DNA from: Treponema sp.
GTDB taxonomy: Bacteria; Spirochaetota; Spirochaetia; Treponematales; Treponemataceae
Assembly: GCA_017622055.1 (NCBI GenBank)
Contig: JAGARY010000148.1
Coordinates: 1-8,308 of the forward strand
Length of the DNA: 8,308 nucleotides
Direction of reading: 5' to 3'
A program made the translations under genes and the position numbers. The notes beneath the pieces are model-generated. The model saw nothing but the letters and a program-made list of their open reading frames with translations, ran no database searches and had not been told where the DNA came from. Shown piece after piece: positions 1 to 6,898 of this stretch. The first letter of the stretch is position 1, and every line of letters starts with the position of its first letter.

Positions 1-1
1 A

Positions 2-418
2 GCAATTAGACGTGCTTTGCAAATGGCAAAAATTGAACCAAAAGATGTGGGTTATGTGAATCTTCACGGAACTGGTACAAAATTTAATGATAGTATGGAA
101 TCTAAAGCGGTTGATTCAATTTTTGGTGAATATAAAGTTCCTTGTTCTACAACAAAAGCTGTAACTGGACATACTCTTGGAGCCGCAGCCGCATTAGAAC
201 TTTCAATATGTTACAAAACATTGATTGAAAATATTGACAAAATTTGCAATAATGTCATATTACCAATTCAAGTTTGGGACAAAGTAAAAGATGATGAACT
301 TCCAGAATTGAATTTTGTAAATGAAAAAAATGTAAATGTTGATAACAAAATTAAGATTTGTGCTTCGAATTCTTTTGCATTTGGTGGCGCAAACGCTTGT
401 TTAGTTATTGGATTATAG
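2..418 (+). CDS. Beta-ketoacyl-ACP synthase, C-terminal part (cut by window edge)
   Basis: This is the last 138 residues of a condensing enzyme of the FabF/KAS II thiolase fold; the reading frame is open to the left edge, so the start and the nucleophilic cysteine lie outside the window. Visible signatures are Asn-Leu-His-Gly-Thr-Gly-Thr (first catalytic His, residue 22 of the fragment), Lys-52 followed by Thr-Gly-His-Thr-Leu-Gly (second catalytic His, residue 57), and the C-terminal Phe-Gly-Gly-Ala-Asn loop. Both histidines needed for decarboxylative Claisen condensation of an acyl primer with malonyl-ACP are present, so this is a condensing KS rather than an obviously dead chain-length factor. 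It is cytosolic by family. It lies 98 nt before the dehydratase and, with the KS-DH-KR-KS order, takes the position of ApeO in aryl polyene loci. Family assignment is firm; the aryl polyene role is inference. Confidence 0.93.
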   Translation, partial: AIRRALQMAKIEPKDVGYVNLHGTGTKFNDSMESKAVDSIFGEYKVPCSTTKAVTGHTLGAAAALELSICYKTLIENIDKICNNVILPIQVWDKVKDDELPELNFVNEKNVNVDNKIKICASNSFAFGGANACLVIGL

Positions 419-430
419 GTAAATTTAGAT

Positions 431-500
431 TATGTCATTGTCGGGCGTGTGACGATTGCCACGGCCTAAAGGCCTCGCAATGACACGTGCCCCAACAATA
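431..500 (-). repeat. Dispersed palindromic repeat inside the operon
   Basis: The 97-nt gap between the first KS and the dehydratase is almost filled by dyad symmetry. The core at 433-485 has perfect 8-bp ends (tgtcattg at 433-440, caatgaca at 478-485) and a central hairpin ggcct-aa-aggcc (463-474), flanked by attgc (455-459) and gcaat (477-481). An outer imperfect arm pair extends to about 436-450 and 483-499 (gggcgtgt against acacgtgcccc). Read on the minus strand it begins tgtcattgcgaggc and continues through a gtggcaatc block, a pattern I recognise as typical of interspersed palindromic repeats in many bacterial genomes. There is no coding potential. In the transcript it would fold into a hairpin between two co-transcribed genes, with possible effects on mRNA decay. 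Structure is seen directly; the repeat-family status is from memory, and copy number cannot be tested here. Confidence 0.7.
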
Positions 501-507
501 TAAACAT

Positions 508-511
508 GGAG
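508..511 (+). promoter_or_regulatory. Ribosome binding site that fixes the dehydratase start
   Basis: GGAG lies five bases before the ATG at 517. It supports that start over the in-frame GTG at 487, which falls within the palindromic repeat and has no Shine-Dalgarno sequence. Confidence 0.7.
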
Positions 512-516
512 TTTTT

Positions 517-1005
517 ATGAAAGAAATTCAACAATTTATTGAATACGATGAATTGATTAATTATCTTCCACACAAAGGAAAGATGTTTTTGCTTTCGCGT
601 GTTACTCAACATGATGTAAATAATCATACAATTACAAGTGAGTATGATATTACTGAAAATTGTATTTTTTATGAAAAGGAATATGATGGAGTTCCTTCTT
701 GGGCTGGTTTTGAATTTATGGCTCAAGGAATTTCGGCTTTAACAGGTATTACAAACACAATGAAAGGTCGCACTCCGCTTCCTGGTTTTATTCTTTCTGT
801 AATGGAATTTAAAGCTGATGTTGGATATTTGAAAAACAACACAACAATTCAAATGAAAATTAAAGAAGATTTTAGAGATGAAGAAAATCACATTTATAGA
901 TATATTTGTGAACTTTATGCAAAAAAAGGTGACGAAAATCCTTCTGTAACTGCAAAAATTTCGGTTATGGAAACTGAGGATGTGCACGCATTATTTGGTG
1001 ATTAA
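517..1005 (+). CDS. Hotdog-fold 3-hydroxyacyl-ACP dehydratase, ApeP-like
   Basis: The protein has 162 residues, about the size of FabZ/ApeP dehydratases. The N-terminus carries Leu-Pro-His-Lys (His-19) ahead of a Met-Phe-Leu-Leu strand, as in FabZ-like proteins. The central helix begins Val-Pro-Ser-Trp-Ala-Gly-Phe-Glu-Phe-Met-Ala-Gln (59-70), placing Glu-66 where FabZ has its catalytic Glu. The FabZ His-Phe-Pro-Gly motif is missing: the residue 14 before Glu-66 is Tyr-52. The Pro-x-Trp-x-x-x-Glu-x-Met-Ala-Gln pattern is the one I associate with ApeP-type dehydratases of aryl polyene loci. Expected role: removing water from 3-hydroxyacyl-ACP to give the 2-enoyl chain, which stays unreduced in polyene synthesis. 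The start at 517 is chosen for its GGAG site. It is 31 nt upstream of the reductase, in the same operon. A non-catalytic hotdog role cannot be excluded. Confidence 0.82.
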   Translation: MKEIQQFIEYDELINYLPHKGKMFLLSRVTQHDVNNHTITSEYDITENCIFYEKEYDGVPSWAGFEFMAQGISALTGITNTMKGRTPLPGFILSVMEFKADVGYLKNNTTIQMKIKEDFRDEENHIYRYICELYAKKGDENPSVTAKISVMETEDVHALFGD

Positions 1006-1036
1006 TTGATGAAAATAAATAAAGGAGATTTTTAAT

Positions 1037-1789
1037 ATGGAAAATTTAAATGCAGACAAAAAAGTTTTGGTAACTGGTGCAAGTGGTGGAATTGGTAGAG
1101 CTATTGCTGTTGAAGCTGCAAAAGCTGGATATTATGTAATTTGTCACTACAACGGAAGCCAAGCTAAAGCTGAAGAAACTTTGAATCAAATTAAAGCAAA
1201 TGGTGGAGACGGGGAATTGATTCAATTTGATGTTTCTAATCGTGAAGATTGTAAGGCTAAACTTGCTGAAGTTACTGCAAAACACGGTGCTCTTTGGGGT
1301 ATTGTAAATAATGCTGGTATTACAAGAGATAACACTTTTGTTGCTTTGAGCGGTGATGATTGGGACAAAGTTATTCACACAAACTTGGACAGCTTCTACA
1401 ATGTTTTAAATCCTTTAATTATGCCAATGGCAAGTAGAAAAAATAAACGCGGTGGACGTATTATTACTATTTCTTCTGTAAGTGGTGTTCACGGAAACAG
1501 AGGTCAATCTAACTATTCTGCTTCTAAAGCTGGTTTGATTGGTGCTACAAAAGCTTTGGCAGTTGAACTTGCTGGACGCGGAATTACTGTAAACGCAATT
1601 GCTCCTGGTGTAATTGAAACAGATATGACTGCTGCTATTAATCCAGAAGTTTATGATATTATTATGAAAACAATTCCTATGGGACGTGCAGGAAAACCTG
1701 AAGAAATTGCTTCTGCTGCTGTTTATTTGCTTTCTGAAGGTGCTGCTTACGTTACAAGACAAGTAATTGAAATTGATGGTGGTATGTAA
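1037..1789 (+). CDS. fabG: 3-ketoacyl-ACP reductase (FabG-type short-chain dehydrogenase)
   Basis: This is a complete 250-residue classical SDR, the usual FabG length. Visible motifs: the NADPH-binding Thr-Gly-Ala-Ser-Gly-Gly-Ile-Gly (13-20), Asn-Asn-Ala-Gly (91-94), the structural Asn-116, and the catalytic set Ser-147, Tyr-160 and Lys-164 in Tyr-Ser-Ala-Ser-Lys. The Ser-Tyr and Tyr-Lys spacings (13 and 4) equal those of E. coli FabG. The Asn-Ala-Ile-Ala-Pro-Gly segment (186-191) and the C-terminal Ile-Asp-Gly-Gly-Met are typical. It reduces 3-ketoacyl-ACP to 3-hydroxyacyl-ACP with NADPH in the cytosol. An AGGAG site at 1023-1027 is nine bases before the ATG. It sits between the dehydratase and the second KS, the place of ApeQ in aryl polyene loci, so it probably serves that pathway rather than being the housekeeping copy; this part is inference. 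Confidence 0.95.
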   Translation: MENLNADKKVLVTGASGGIGRAIAVEAAKAGYYVICHYNGSQAKAEETLNQIKANGGDGELIQFDVSNREDCKAKLAEVTAKHGALWGIVNNAGITRDNTFVALSGDDWDKVIHTNLDSFYNVLNPLIMPMASRKNKRGGRIITISSVSGVHGNRGQSNYSASKAGLIGATKALAVELAGRGITVNAIAPGVIETDMTAAINPEVYDIIMKTIPMGRAGKPEEIASAAVYLLSEGAAYVTRQVIEIDGGM

Positions 1790-1790
1790 T

Positions 1791-3059
1791 ATGGAATTCA
1801 CAAAACCTAATGGAAAACGCCGTGTTGTTGTAACTGGCGGTGGTATGGTTTCTGCTCTTGGTCGTGATTGGGAAACTGCATTCAAAAACTTAAAAGAATG
1901 TAAGAACAAAATCCGTTATATGCCAGAATGGGAACGCTTTACAAAAATGAATACTAGAATGGCTTGTCCTTATGATGAACCATTACCAAGTTTTCCACGC
2001 AAAAAAATTAGAGGTATGGGGCGTGTTGCTTTGCTTTCACTTCTTTCTACTCAAGATGCTTTGCGTATGGCTGGATTTTTAACTGAAGATGGCGAAGACG
2101 TTATTGAAGAATTAAAAAATGGTCGTACTGGTATTTCTTACGGAACTTGTATGGGAAGTATGGATGCTATTGGCGATTTGGCAAAAATGGTTGAAACTGG
2201 TGATTCTTCTCACTTGAATTCGCAAACTTATATTAAGGCTATGCCTCAAACTTCGGCTTGTAACCTTTCTGTTTACTATCAGATTCGTGGTCGTATGATT
2301 ATTACTGATACTGCTTGTACTTCTGGTAGCCAAGGTATTGGATATGGTTATGAAGCTATTGCTGATGGTCGTCAAGATATTATGATTTGTGGTGGTTCGG
2401 AAGAACTTTCTGCACCAGATGCTGCAATTTTTGATACTTTGGGTGCAACTTCTTGTTTGAATGATACTCCTGAAAAAACACCTAAATGTTTTGACAAAGA
2501 CAGAGATGGTTTGGTAATTGGTGAAGGTGCTGGAACTTTAATTTTGGAAGATTTGGAACACGCTGTAAAACGTGGGGCAAAAATCTATTGTGAAGTTGCC
2601 GGATTTGCTACAAATGCTGACGGAACTCACATTACTTCGCCAAACAGCGAAACTCAAGCACTTTGTCTTGAAATGGCAATTGCTGATGCTGGTGTTTCTA
2701 AAGACGAAATTGCTTATGTAAATGCTCACGGAACTGCAACTCCACACGGAGACATTTCTGAAAGCCAAGCTGTTTACAAAGTATTTAATAGAGCAATCCC
2801 AATTTCTTCTACAAAAAGCTACATTGGTCACATTTTAGGTGCATGTGGTTGTGTAGAAAGTTGGTTAACAATCAATATGATGAATGAGGGGTGGTTCCAT
2901 CCAAACGTAAATTTGGAAAACGTAGACCCTGAATGTGCACCACTTGATTATATTACAGGAAATGGTCGTGAAATTGACTGTGACACTGTAATGGCAAACA
3001 ATTTTGCGTTCGGTGGTGTAAACACTTCTTTAATTTTCAAAAAATGGAAAGGGCAATAA
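1791..3059 (+). CDS. Beta-ketoacyl-ACP synthase, complete, ApeR-like position
   Basis: The 422-residue protein has the full length of a FabF/KAS II-type condensing enzyme. The Cys-His-His catalytic set is intact: Cys-176 in Asp-Thr-Ala-Cys-Thr-Ser-Gly, His-313 in Asn-Ala-His-Gly-Thr-Ala-Thr, and His-347 in Ile-Gly-His-Ile-Leu-Gly-Ala after Lys-342. The Phe-Gly-Gly-Val-Asn loop is at 408-411, preceded by Phe-406. It would condense acyl-ACP with malonyl-ACP. The ATG at 1791 is preferred over the upstream in-frame ATG at 1767: it is one base after the fabG stop codon and leaves the KS fold starting at the normal Arg-Val-Val-Val-Thr-Gly strand (11-16). It has no strong ribosome binding site of its own, so translation is probably coupled to fabG. 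It is the last gene of the operon. The two KS copies, both with catalytic histidines, argue for distinct substrates or a division between initiation and elongation. Confidence 0.94.
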   Translation: MEFTKPNGKRRVVVTGGGMVSALGRDWETAFKNLKECKNKIRYMPEWERFTKMNTRMACPYDEPLPSFPRKKIRGMGRVALLSLLSTQDALRMAGFLTEDGEDVIEELKNGRTGISYGTCMGSMDAIGDLAKMVETGDSSHLNSQTYIKAMPQTSACNLSVYYQIRGRMIITDTACTSGSQGIGYGYEAIADGRQDIMICGGSEELSAPDAAIFDTLGATSCLNDTPEKTPKCFDKDRDGLVIGEGAGTLILEDLEHAVKRGAKIYCEVAGFATNADGTHITSPNSETQALCLEMAIADAGVSKDEIAYVNAHGTATPHGDISESQAVYKVFNRAIPISSTKSYIGHILGACGCVESWLTINMMNEGWFHPNVNLENVDPECAPLDYITGNGREIDCDTVMANNFAFGGVNTSLIFKKWKGQ

Positions 3060-3082
3060 ATTTTTTGTAAATTTTACTGGTA

Positions 3083-3175
3083 GGGGCTGTCTAATAAGAA
3101 TATATTATGTCATTTTCGTCTTCTGGTTTGACCAGAGGACGAGGAGGGCAGAGGTATTTTTTCTTAGACAGCCCC
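3083..3175. mobile_element. MITE-like element with 12-bp terminal inverted repeats
   Basis: The ends ggggctgtctaa (3083-3094) and ttagacagcccc (3164-3175) are perfect inverted repeats. Both continue with agaa/ttct after a three-base offset. The GGGGCTGTC-type end resembles insertion-sequence termini, but the 93-bp interior has no coding capacity, so it would be non-autonomous. No convincing target duplication is seen (flanks ...actggta and atgatat...). The interior shares the 11-mer attatgtcatt (3104-3114) with the repeat upstream of the dehydratase (429-439). The element lies 23 bases after the KS stop and 79 bases before the ftsK start, so it could also end the operon transcript. What is seen is the symmetry; mobility is inferred. 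Confidence 0.6.
3108..3150 (+). other. Strong RNA hairpin within the terminal-repeat element
   Basis: Bases 3108-3127 pair with 3131-3150 across a ttg loop: 20 positions with one mismatch (3112/3146) and four G-U pairs (3110/3148, 3114/3144, 3115/3143, 3121/3137). Every G-U pair has U on the left arm in the + strand transcript, so the fold is better in that RNA than in its complement. A run of six T (3157-3162) follows a few bases later, so it may work as an intrinsic terminator for the upstream operon, though the gap to the T run is longer than usual. Confidence 0.6.
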
Positions 3176-3254
3176 ATGATATTTAAAATTCAGTTCTTAT
3201 TTTTCCATATCAAAAAGCACTAAACTCATTCAAAAAAAATCCGATAAACAACAT

Positions 3255-6200
3255 ATGAGAATATCAAATAAATCAAGCGTTATTACAGGTGCAATTTTAT
3301 TATTAATAGCAGCACTTTTTTCAATTAGTTTACTCTTTATTCCTTTAACATTTGTTTTAAATGGAGATACAAATAGTTTATTTTTTATTTTGGGCGATAT
3401 GCTTTTTTCAAGCTATGGCTTTTCTAGTATTTTGATTCCTGTTTTTTTGTTGGTTGCAGGTTTGTCTTGTTTTGCTTCTACTTGGACAGCACGACGCACA
3501 ATGACATTTTTAACTGCACTAATTCCGTTTTTTACAATTGTAATTACAGAAAATATTTGTCGTTCAGTTTTATCACAAGATTCAGCAGATTTTGTTACAT
3601 TAAAAATTATAATTTGTATTGTAACTGGAATTATGCTTGTTACAATTGAATTTTTAGGAATTGGGTTAATTGCAGACAAAGTTAATGATTACTTTTTCCA
3701 TAACACTGAAAAATCAAAGGATGATAAAAAATCAACAACAATAATAAAGAAAATTAATGTTCCAAAAATTCTTCAGAAAAAAGAAACAGAAGAAAGTTTG
3801 AATAAAAAAGAAAATCTTTTAGAAGATCAATCTGAAGAAGTTCTTTCATTAATAAATGAAATTAAAGAATATAAATCAAATAATCCACTTGCAACACCAG
3901 ATCCATTACCAAATCCTGTTGTTGAAGAATCAAAAGTTCAAACTGTGGACGTGGAAGCTGTTGAAGAACAATCGGAACCTCAAACACAATCTTCATTAAT
4001 TACAGAAGAAGAATACGCTGCTTTAACAACTTTAGAACCAGAAATTCAAATGGAAGATGAATTGGAATGGAACAATCTTCCTCCTGTTCCAGAAACTTTG
4101 CCTCCAGAATATGATGAAGATTTTGAAGAAGAAATTGACGAAAATGATCCTGCATTGCAATTTCCACCTGTAGAAGGTGAAACAAATCCTTTTGAAGTTT
4201 TTACTCTTACAGAAAATACAACTTCGGAAGATTCTGAGTCTGAGGATGAAATTGAATACGAACCTGAAAATCAGGAAGAAAATTTTCAAAATACAGAAGA
4301 CAACGAAAATATTTCTCCAGAATTTTATGAAGAATCAATAAGTGATGATTTTTCGGATGATACAATTTCTGTTGAAAATGATGTTTTTGAAAAAACTGAA
4401 GATGTTATTTCAATAGAAAATGAATCAGACCTTAAAAAAAAACAAATTTCTAGAGAATTCTTAAACAAATATAACGAAAAACAATTCCCAAAATCTGAAT
4501 TTCCTTATGGAATAAAATTCCAGGATGATGATTATTCGGATGTAAGTGAAAAAAAAAATAATGTAGTTCATAAAAGCGAATATCCATCTGTAATTAGATT
4601 GGATGAAGCTACTTCTGAACAGCCAATTTTTTCAGAAAACAAAGAAATTAAAACAGTTCAAAATGAAAATGCATTTAATACTTATGATGCAGAAGAAGAT
4701 TCATTTGATTACAATATTAATTTAAATAATCAAAAAGAATCTACAACTCCAGATTTTACAGAAAACATTGAAGAAAATTCATATTCAGATGATGTTGCTT
4801 CAAATTTTAATTCAAAACAACCTTTGCAAAAGAAAATTAGTATTCGTGATGAATTAGCAATGCACGGAAATAATACACCAGGAATTTCTTTAAAACCATT
4901 GGCATCTTCGGTGGCAGCAACAACAATTCCAGTTTCATCTTCTGTTACACAAGTTTTTTCTGATATGGAAAATGATATTCGCAAAAATCAAATTAATCAA
5001 AACGAAGCAATTTCTATTAATAATGAAACTTTAGATGATACTTTGGATGAAGAAATTTTAGATTATGAAAACAATATTGATGAAACTTTCTTAGATGAAG
5101 ATTATGAAGAAGATTTTGAAAATTTAGATATTTCTTCAACAAATAACAATAATCCAATTTTTGATGACTTTGATGAAGAAAATGATTTTAACCAGGATGA
5201 TTCAGATGCTCAAATTATGAATGCTGGTCAAAAAATAGGAAATCAAAATCAATCTGCAACAAATCTTACAGCAGATGAACTTTCAGATTTCTTTACTGCG
5301 CAAGAAATTGAAAATACGCCAATTACAAAAGAAATTCAAGGAAATCCTCCAAAAGTTGGAAACAGAGCAACTAAAAAAGGTCCTTATGTTATTCCTTCAG
5401 ATTTGCTTACAGCGTATAAAGATGATCAATACTGGATTATTGATGAGCAAACAAAAAATGCTTCTTTAAGTTTAAAACAAACTTTGGCAGAATTTAATAT
5501 TGAAGCTGAAATTATTGGAATTAAAAAAGGTCCTGTTGTAACAATGTTTGAAATTTTGCCAGCTCCAGGTGTTAAATTAAGTAAAATTGTTGCATTGCAA
5601 GATAATATTGCTTTGGCACTTGCGGCTCAGTCGGTTCGTATTGTTGCACCAATTCCTGGAAAACAAGCAGTTGGTATTGAAGTTCCAAATAAAAATCGTT
5701 CGGTTGTAGGATTCCGAGAAATTATTGAAATGGATTTGCCAGAATGGAAAAAAATGGCTGTTCCTGTAATTTTGGGAAAAGACATTTTGGGAAAAGCTCA
5801 ATTAATTGATTTGGTAAAAACTCCTCATATGTTGATTGCAGGTGCAACTGGTTCGGGAAAATCTGTTTGTGTAAACTCGTTGATTCTTTCTATTTTGTAT
5901 AAACGTTCTTACCACGATGTAAAAATGATTTTGGTTGACCCAAAAGTTGTTGAATTAAAACTTTATAACAATATTCCACATCTTTTAACACCAGTAATCA
6001 CAGAGCCTAAAAAAGCGTTGCAAGCATTGCAATATTGTTTGTGCGAAATGGAACGTCGTTATGCCCTTTTGGATGGAATGGGTGTTCGTGATATTTCAAA
6101 TTATAATATTAAAATAAAAGAACAAAATATTTGTACAGAAAAATTGCCTTACATTGTTGTTATTATTGACGAATTTGCAGATTTGATGGCAACAAGTGGA

Positions 6201-6794
6201 AAAGAACTTGAAAATATTGTTGCCCGTTTAACAGCAATGAGCCGTGCAGTTGGAATTCACCTAGTTTTGGCTACACAAAGACCTTCTGTAAACGTAATTA
6301 CAGGTTTAATTAAAGCAAACATTCCTACTCGAATTGCATTTATGGTTGCTTCAAGAACAGACTCAAATATCATTATTGATACAGTTGGTGCCGAAAAATT
6401 GCTTGGTCGTGGTGATATGCTTTATGCTTCGGCTGTTGATCCTGCTCCAATTCGTATTCAAGGAACTTTTGTAAGTGATCAAGAAGTAGAAAACGTTGTT
6501 ACAGCTGTAAAAGAATATGGAGAGCCAGATTATATTGATGAAGAAATTTTTGTTGATGACGATGACGACACAGCAAGAGATTTGTTTGGCGAACCAATAG
6601 GCGACGATGATCCGTTGTATGATCAAGCTTTGCAAGTTGTAGTTCAGGCAGGAAAAGCAAGTGCAAGTTATATTCAAAGAAGACTAAAAATTGGATATAA
6701 CAGAGCCGCTCGTCTTGTAGAAGAAATGGAAGAACGAGGAATTGTTGGCCCAGCAAACGGAAGTAAACCAAGAGAAATTATTCGTTATCCATAG
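3255..6794 (+). CDS. ftsK: FtsK/SpoIIIE-family DNA translocase
   Basis: The 1179-residue protein has the full FtsK plan. Four hydrophobic segments at about 9-31, 56-75, 82-99 and 113-140 would anchor it in the inner membrane at the septum. Residues about 150-690 form a low-complexity linker rich in Asp, Glu, Asn and Ser. The motor follows: alpha domain about 705-830, Walker A Gly-Ala-Thr-Gly-Ser-Gly-Lys-Ser (863-870), Walker B ending at Asp-972/Glu-973, and Ala-Thr-Gln-Arg-Pro-Ser-Val (1006-1012). An acidic stretch (1097-1119) precedes the winged-helix gamma domain (about 1120-1175), which in the family reads KOPS/SRS-type polarity sites and in FtsK activates XerCD. It pumps chromosome ends through the closing septum. 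The linker makes it far longer than B. subtilis SpoIIIE (787 aa) and closer to E. coli FtsK (1329 aa). No Shine-Dalgarno sequence is visible before the ATG at 3255, but the first helix begins directly after it. No frameshift is seen. Confidence 0.95.
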   Translation: MRISNKSSVITGAILLLIAALFSISLLFIPLTFVLNGDTNSLFFILGDMLFSSYGFSSILIPVFLLVAGLSCFASTWTARRTMTFLTALIPFFTIVITENICRSVLSQDSADFVTLKIIICIVTGIMLVTIEFLGIGLIADKVNDYFFHNTEKSKDDKKSTTIIKKINVPKILQKKETEESLNKKENLLEDQSEEVLSLINEIKEYKSNNPLATPDPLPNPVVEESKVQTVDVEAVEEQSEPQTQSSLITEEEYAALTTLEPEIQMEDELEWNNLPPVPETLPPEYDEDFEEEIDENDPALQFPPVEGETNPFEVFTLTENTTSEDSESEDEIEYEPENQEENFQNTEDNENISPEFYEESISDDFSDDTISVENDVFEKTEDVISIENESDLKKKQISREFLNKYNEKQFPKSEFPYGIKFQDDDYSDVSEKKNNVVHKSEYPSVIRLDEATSEQPIFSENKEIKTVQNENAFNTYDAEEDSFDYNINLNNQKESTTPDFTENIEENSYSDDVASNFNSKQPLQKKISIRDELAMHGNNTPGISLKPLASSVAATTIPVSSSVTQVFSDMENDIRKNQINQNEAISINNETLDDTLDEEILDYENNIDETFLDEDYEEDFENLDISSTNNNNPIFDDFDEENDFNQDDSDAQIMNAGQKIGNQNQSATNLTADELSDFFTAQEIENTPITKEIQGNPPKVGNRATKKGPYVIPSDLLTAYKDDQYWIIDEQTKNASLSLKQTLAEFNIEAEIIGIKKGPVVTMFEILPAPGVKLSKIVALQDNIALALAAQSVRIVAPIPGKQAVGIEVPNKNRSVVGFREIIEMDLPEWKKMAVPVILGKDILGKAQLIDLVKTPHMLIAGATGSGKSVCVNSLILSILYKRSYHDVKMILVDPKVVELKLYNNIPHLLTPVITEPKKALQALQYCLCEMERRYALLDGMGVRDISNYNIKIKEQNICTEKLPYIVVIIDEFADLMATSGKELENIVARLTAMSRAVGIHLVLATQRPSVNVITGLIKANIPTRIAFMVASRTDSNIIIDTVGAEKLLGRGDMLYASAVDPAPIRIQGTFVSDQEVENVVTAVKEYGEPDYIDEEIFVDDDDDTARDLFGEPIGDDDPLYDQALQVVVQAGKASASYIQRRLKIGYNRAARLVEEMEERGIVGPANGSKPREIIRYP

Positions 6795-6865
6795 TTTACG
6801 GTAAATTTGGTAGATTTTTTTACAATTTATAAAGAATCTTTTTCTTGTTTTTTTAGTTCTCTCAA

Positions 6866-6887
6866 TATAGAATTAGAATATTCTATA
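6866..6887. promoter_or_regulatory. Dyad-symmetric site before the endoglucanase gene
   Basis: Arms tatagaat (6866-6873) and attctata (6880-6887) are perfect inverted copies separated by tagaat, which itself pairs with attcta as a 12-bp palindrome (6874-6885). The site ends five bases before the ribosome binding site. Bases 6868-6873 (tagaat) resemble a -10 box, with a weak TTG-type -35 candidate (6845-6850) 17 bases upstream, so it may be an operator over a promoter. AT-rich palindromes also arise by chance, and no regulator is identified. Confidence 0.35.
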
Positions 6888-6892
6888 ACATC

Positions 6893-6898
6893 AGGAGA
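6893..6898 (+). promoter_or_regulatory. Ribosome binding site that fixes the endoglucanase start
   Basis: AGGAGA is seven bases before the ATG at 6906. It rules for that start over the in-frame upstream TTG/ATG-like codons near 6807, which would add 33 residues ahead of an obvious signal peptide. Confidence 0.8.

Noticed and set aside
466..726. Open frame on the minus strand opposite the dehydratase
   Set aside because: It is antisense to a well-supported gene, has low-complexity composition, no ribosome binding site and no recognisable domain.
1415..1909. 164-codon minus-strand frame opposite fabG and the second KS
   Set aside because: Its Ser/Asn/Thr-rich translation is the usual mirror of a codon-biased coding strand; both genes on the + strand have intact catalytic motifs.
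3176..3254. Promoter for ftsK
   Set aside because: The stretch is AT-rich, with several poor -10-like boxes but no convincing -35/-10 pair at normal spacing, so I do not mark one.
5275..5469. Alternative + frame inside ftsK
   Set aside because: It overlaps the end of the linker and the start of the motor domain in another frame and is Lys/Leu-rich low complexity; no sign of a programmed frameshift.
3255..6794. FtsK-like gene as a conjugative or mobile-element translocase
   Set aside because: The four membrane helices, long linker and C-terminal gamma winged helix are those of chromosomal FtsK/SpoIIIE, and there are no relaxase, integrase or conjugation genes nearby.
6795..6826. Possible terminator after ftsK (tttacggtaaa followed by a T run)
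   Set aside because: The stem is only four A-T pairs with a three-base loop, too weak to call.
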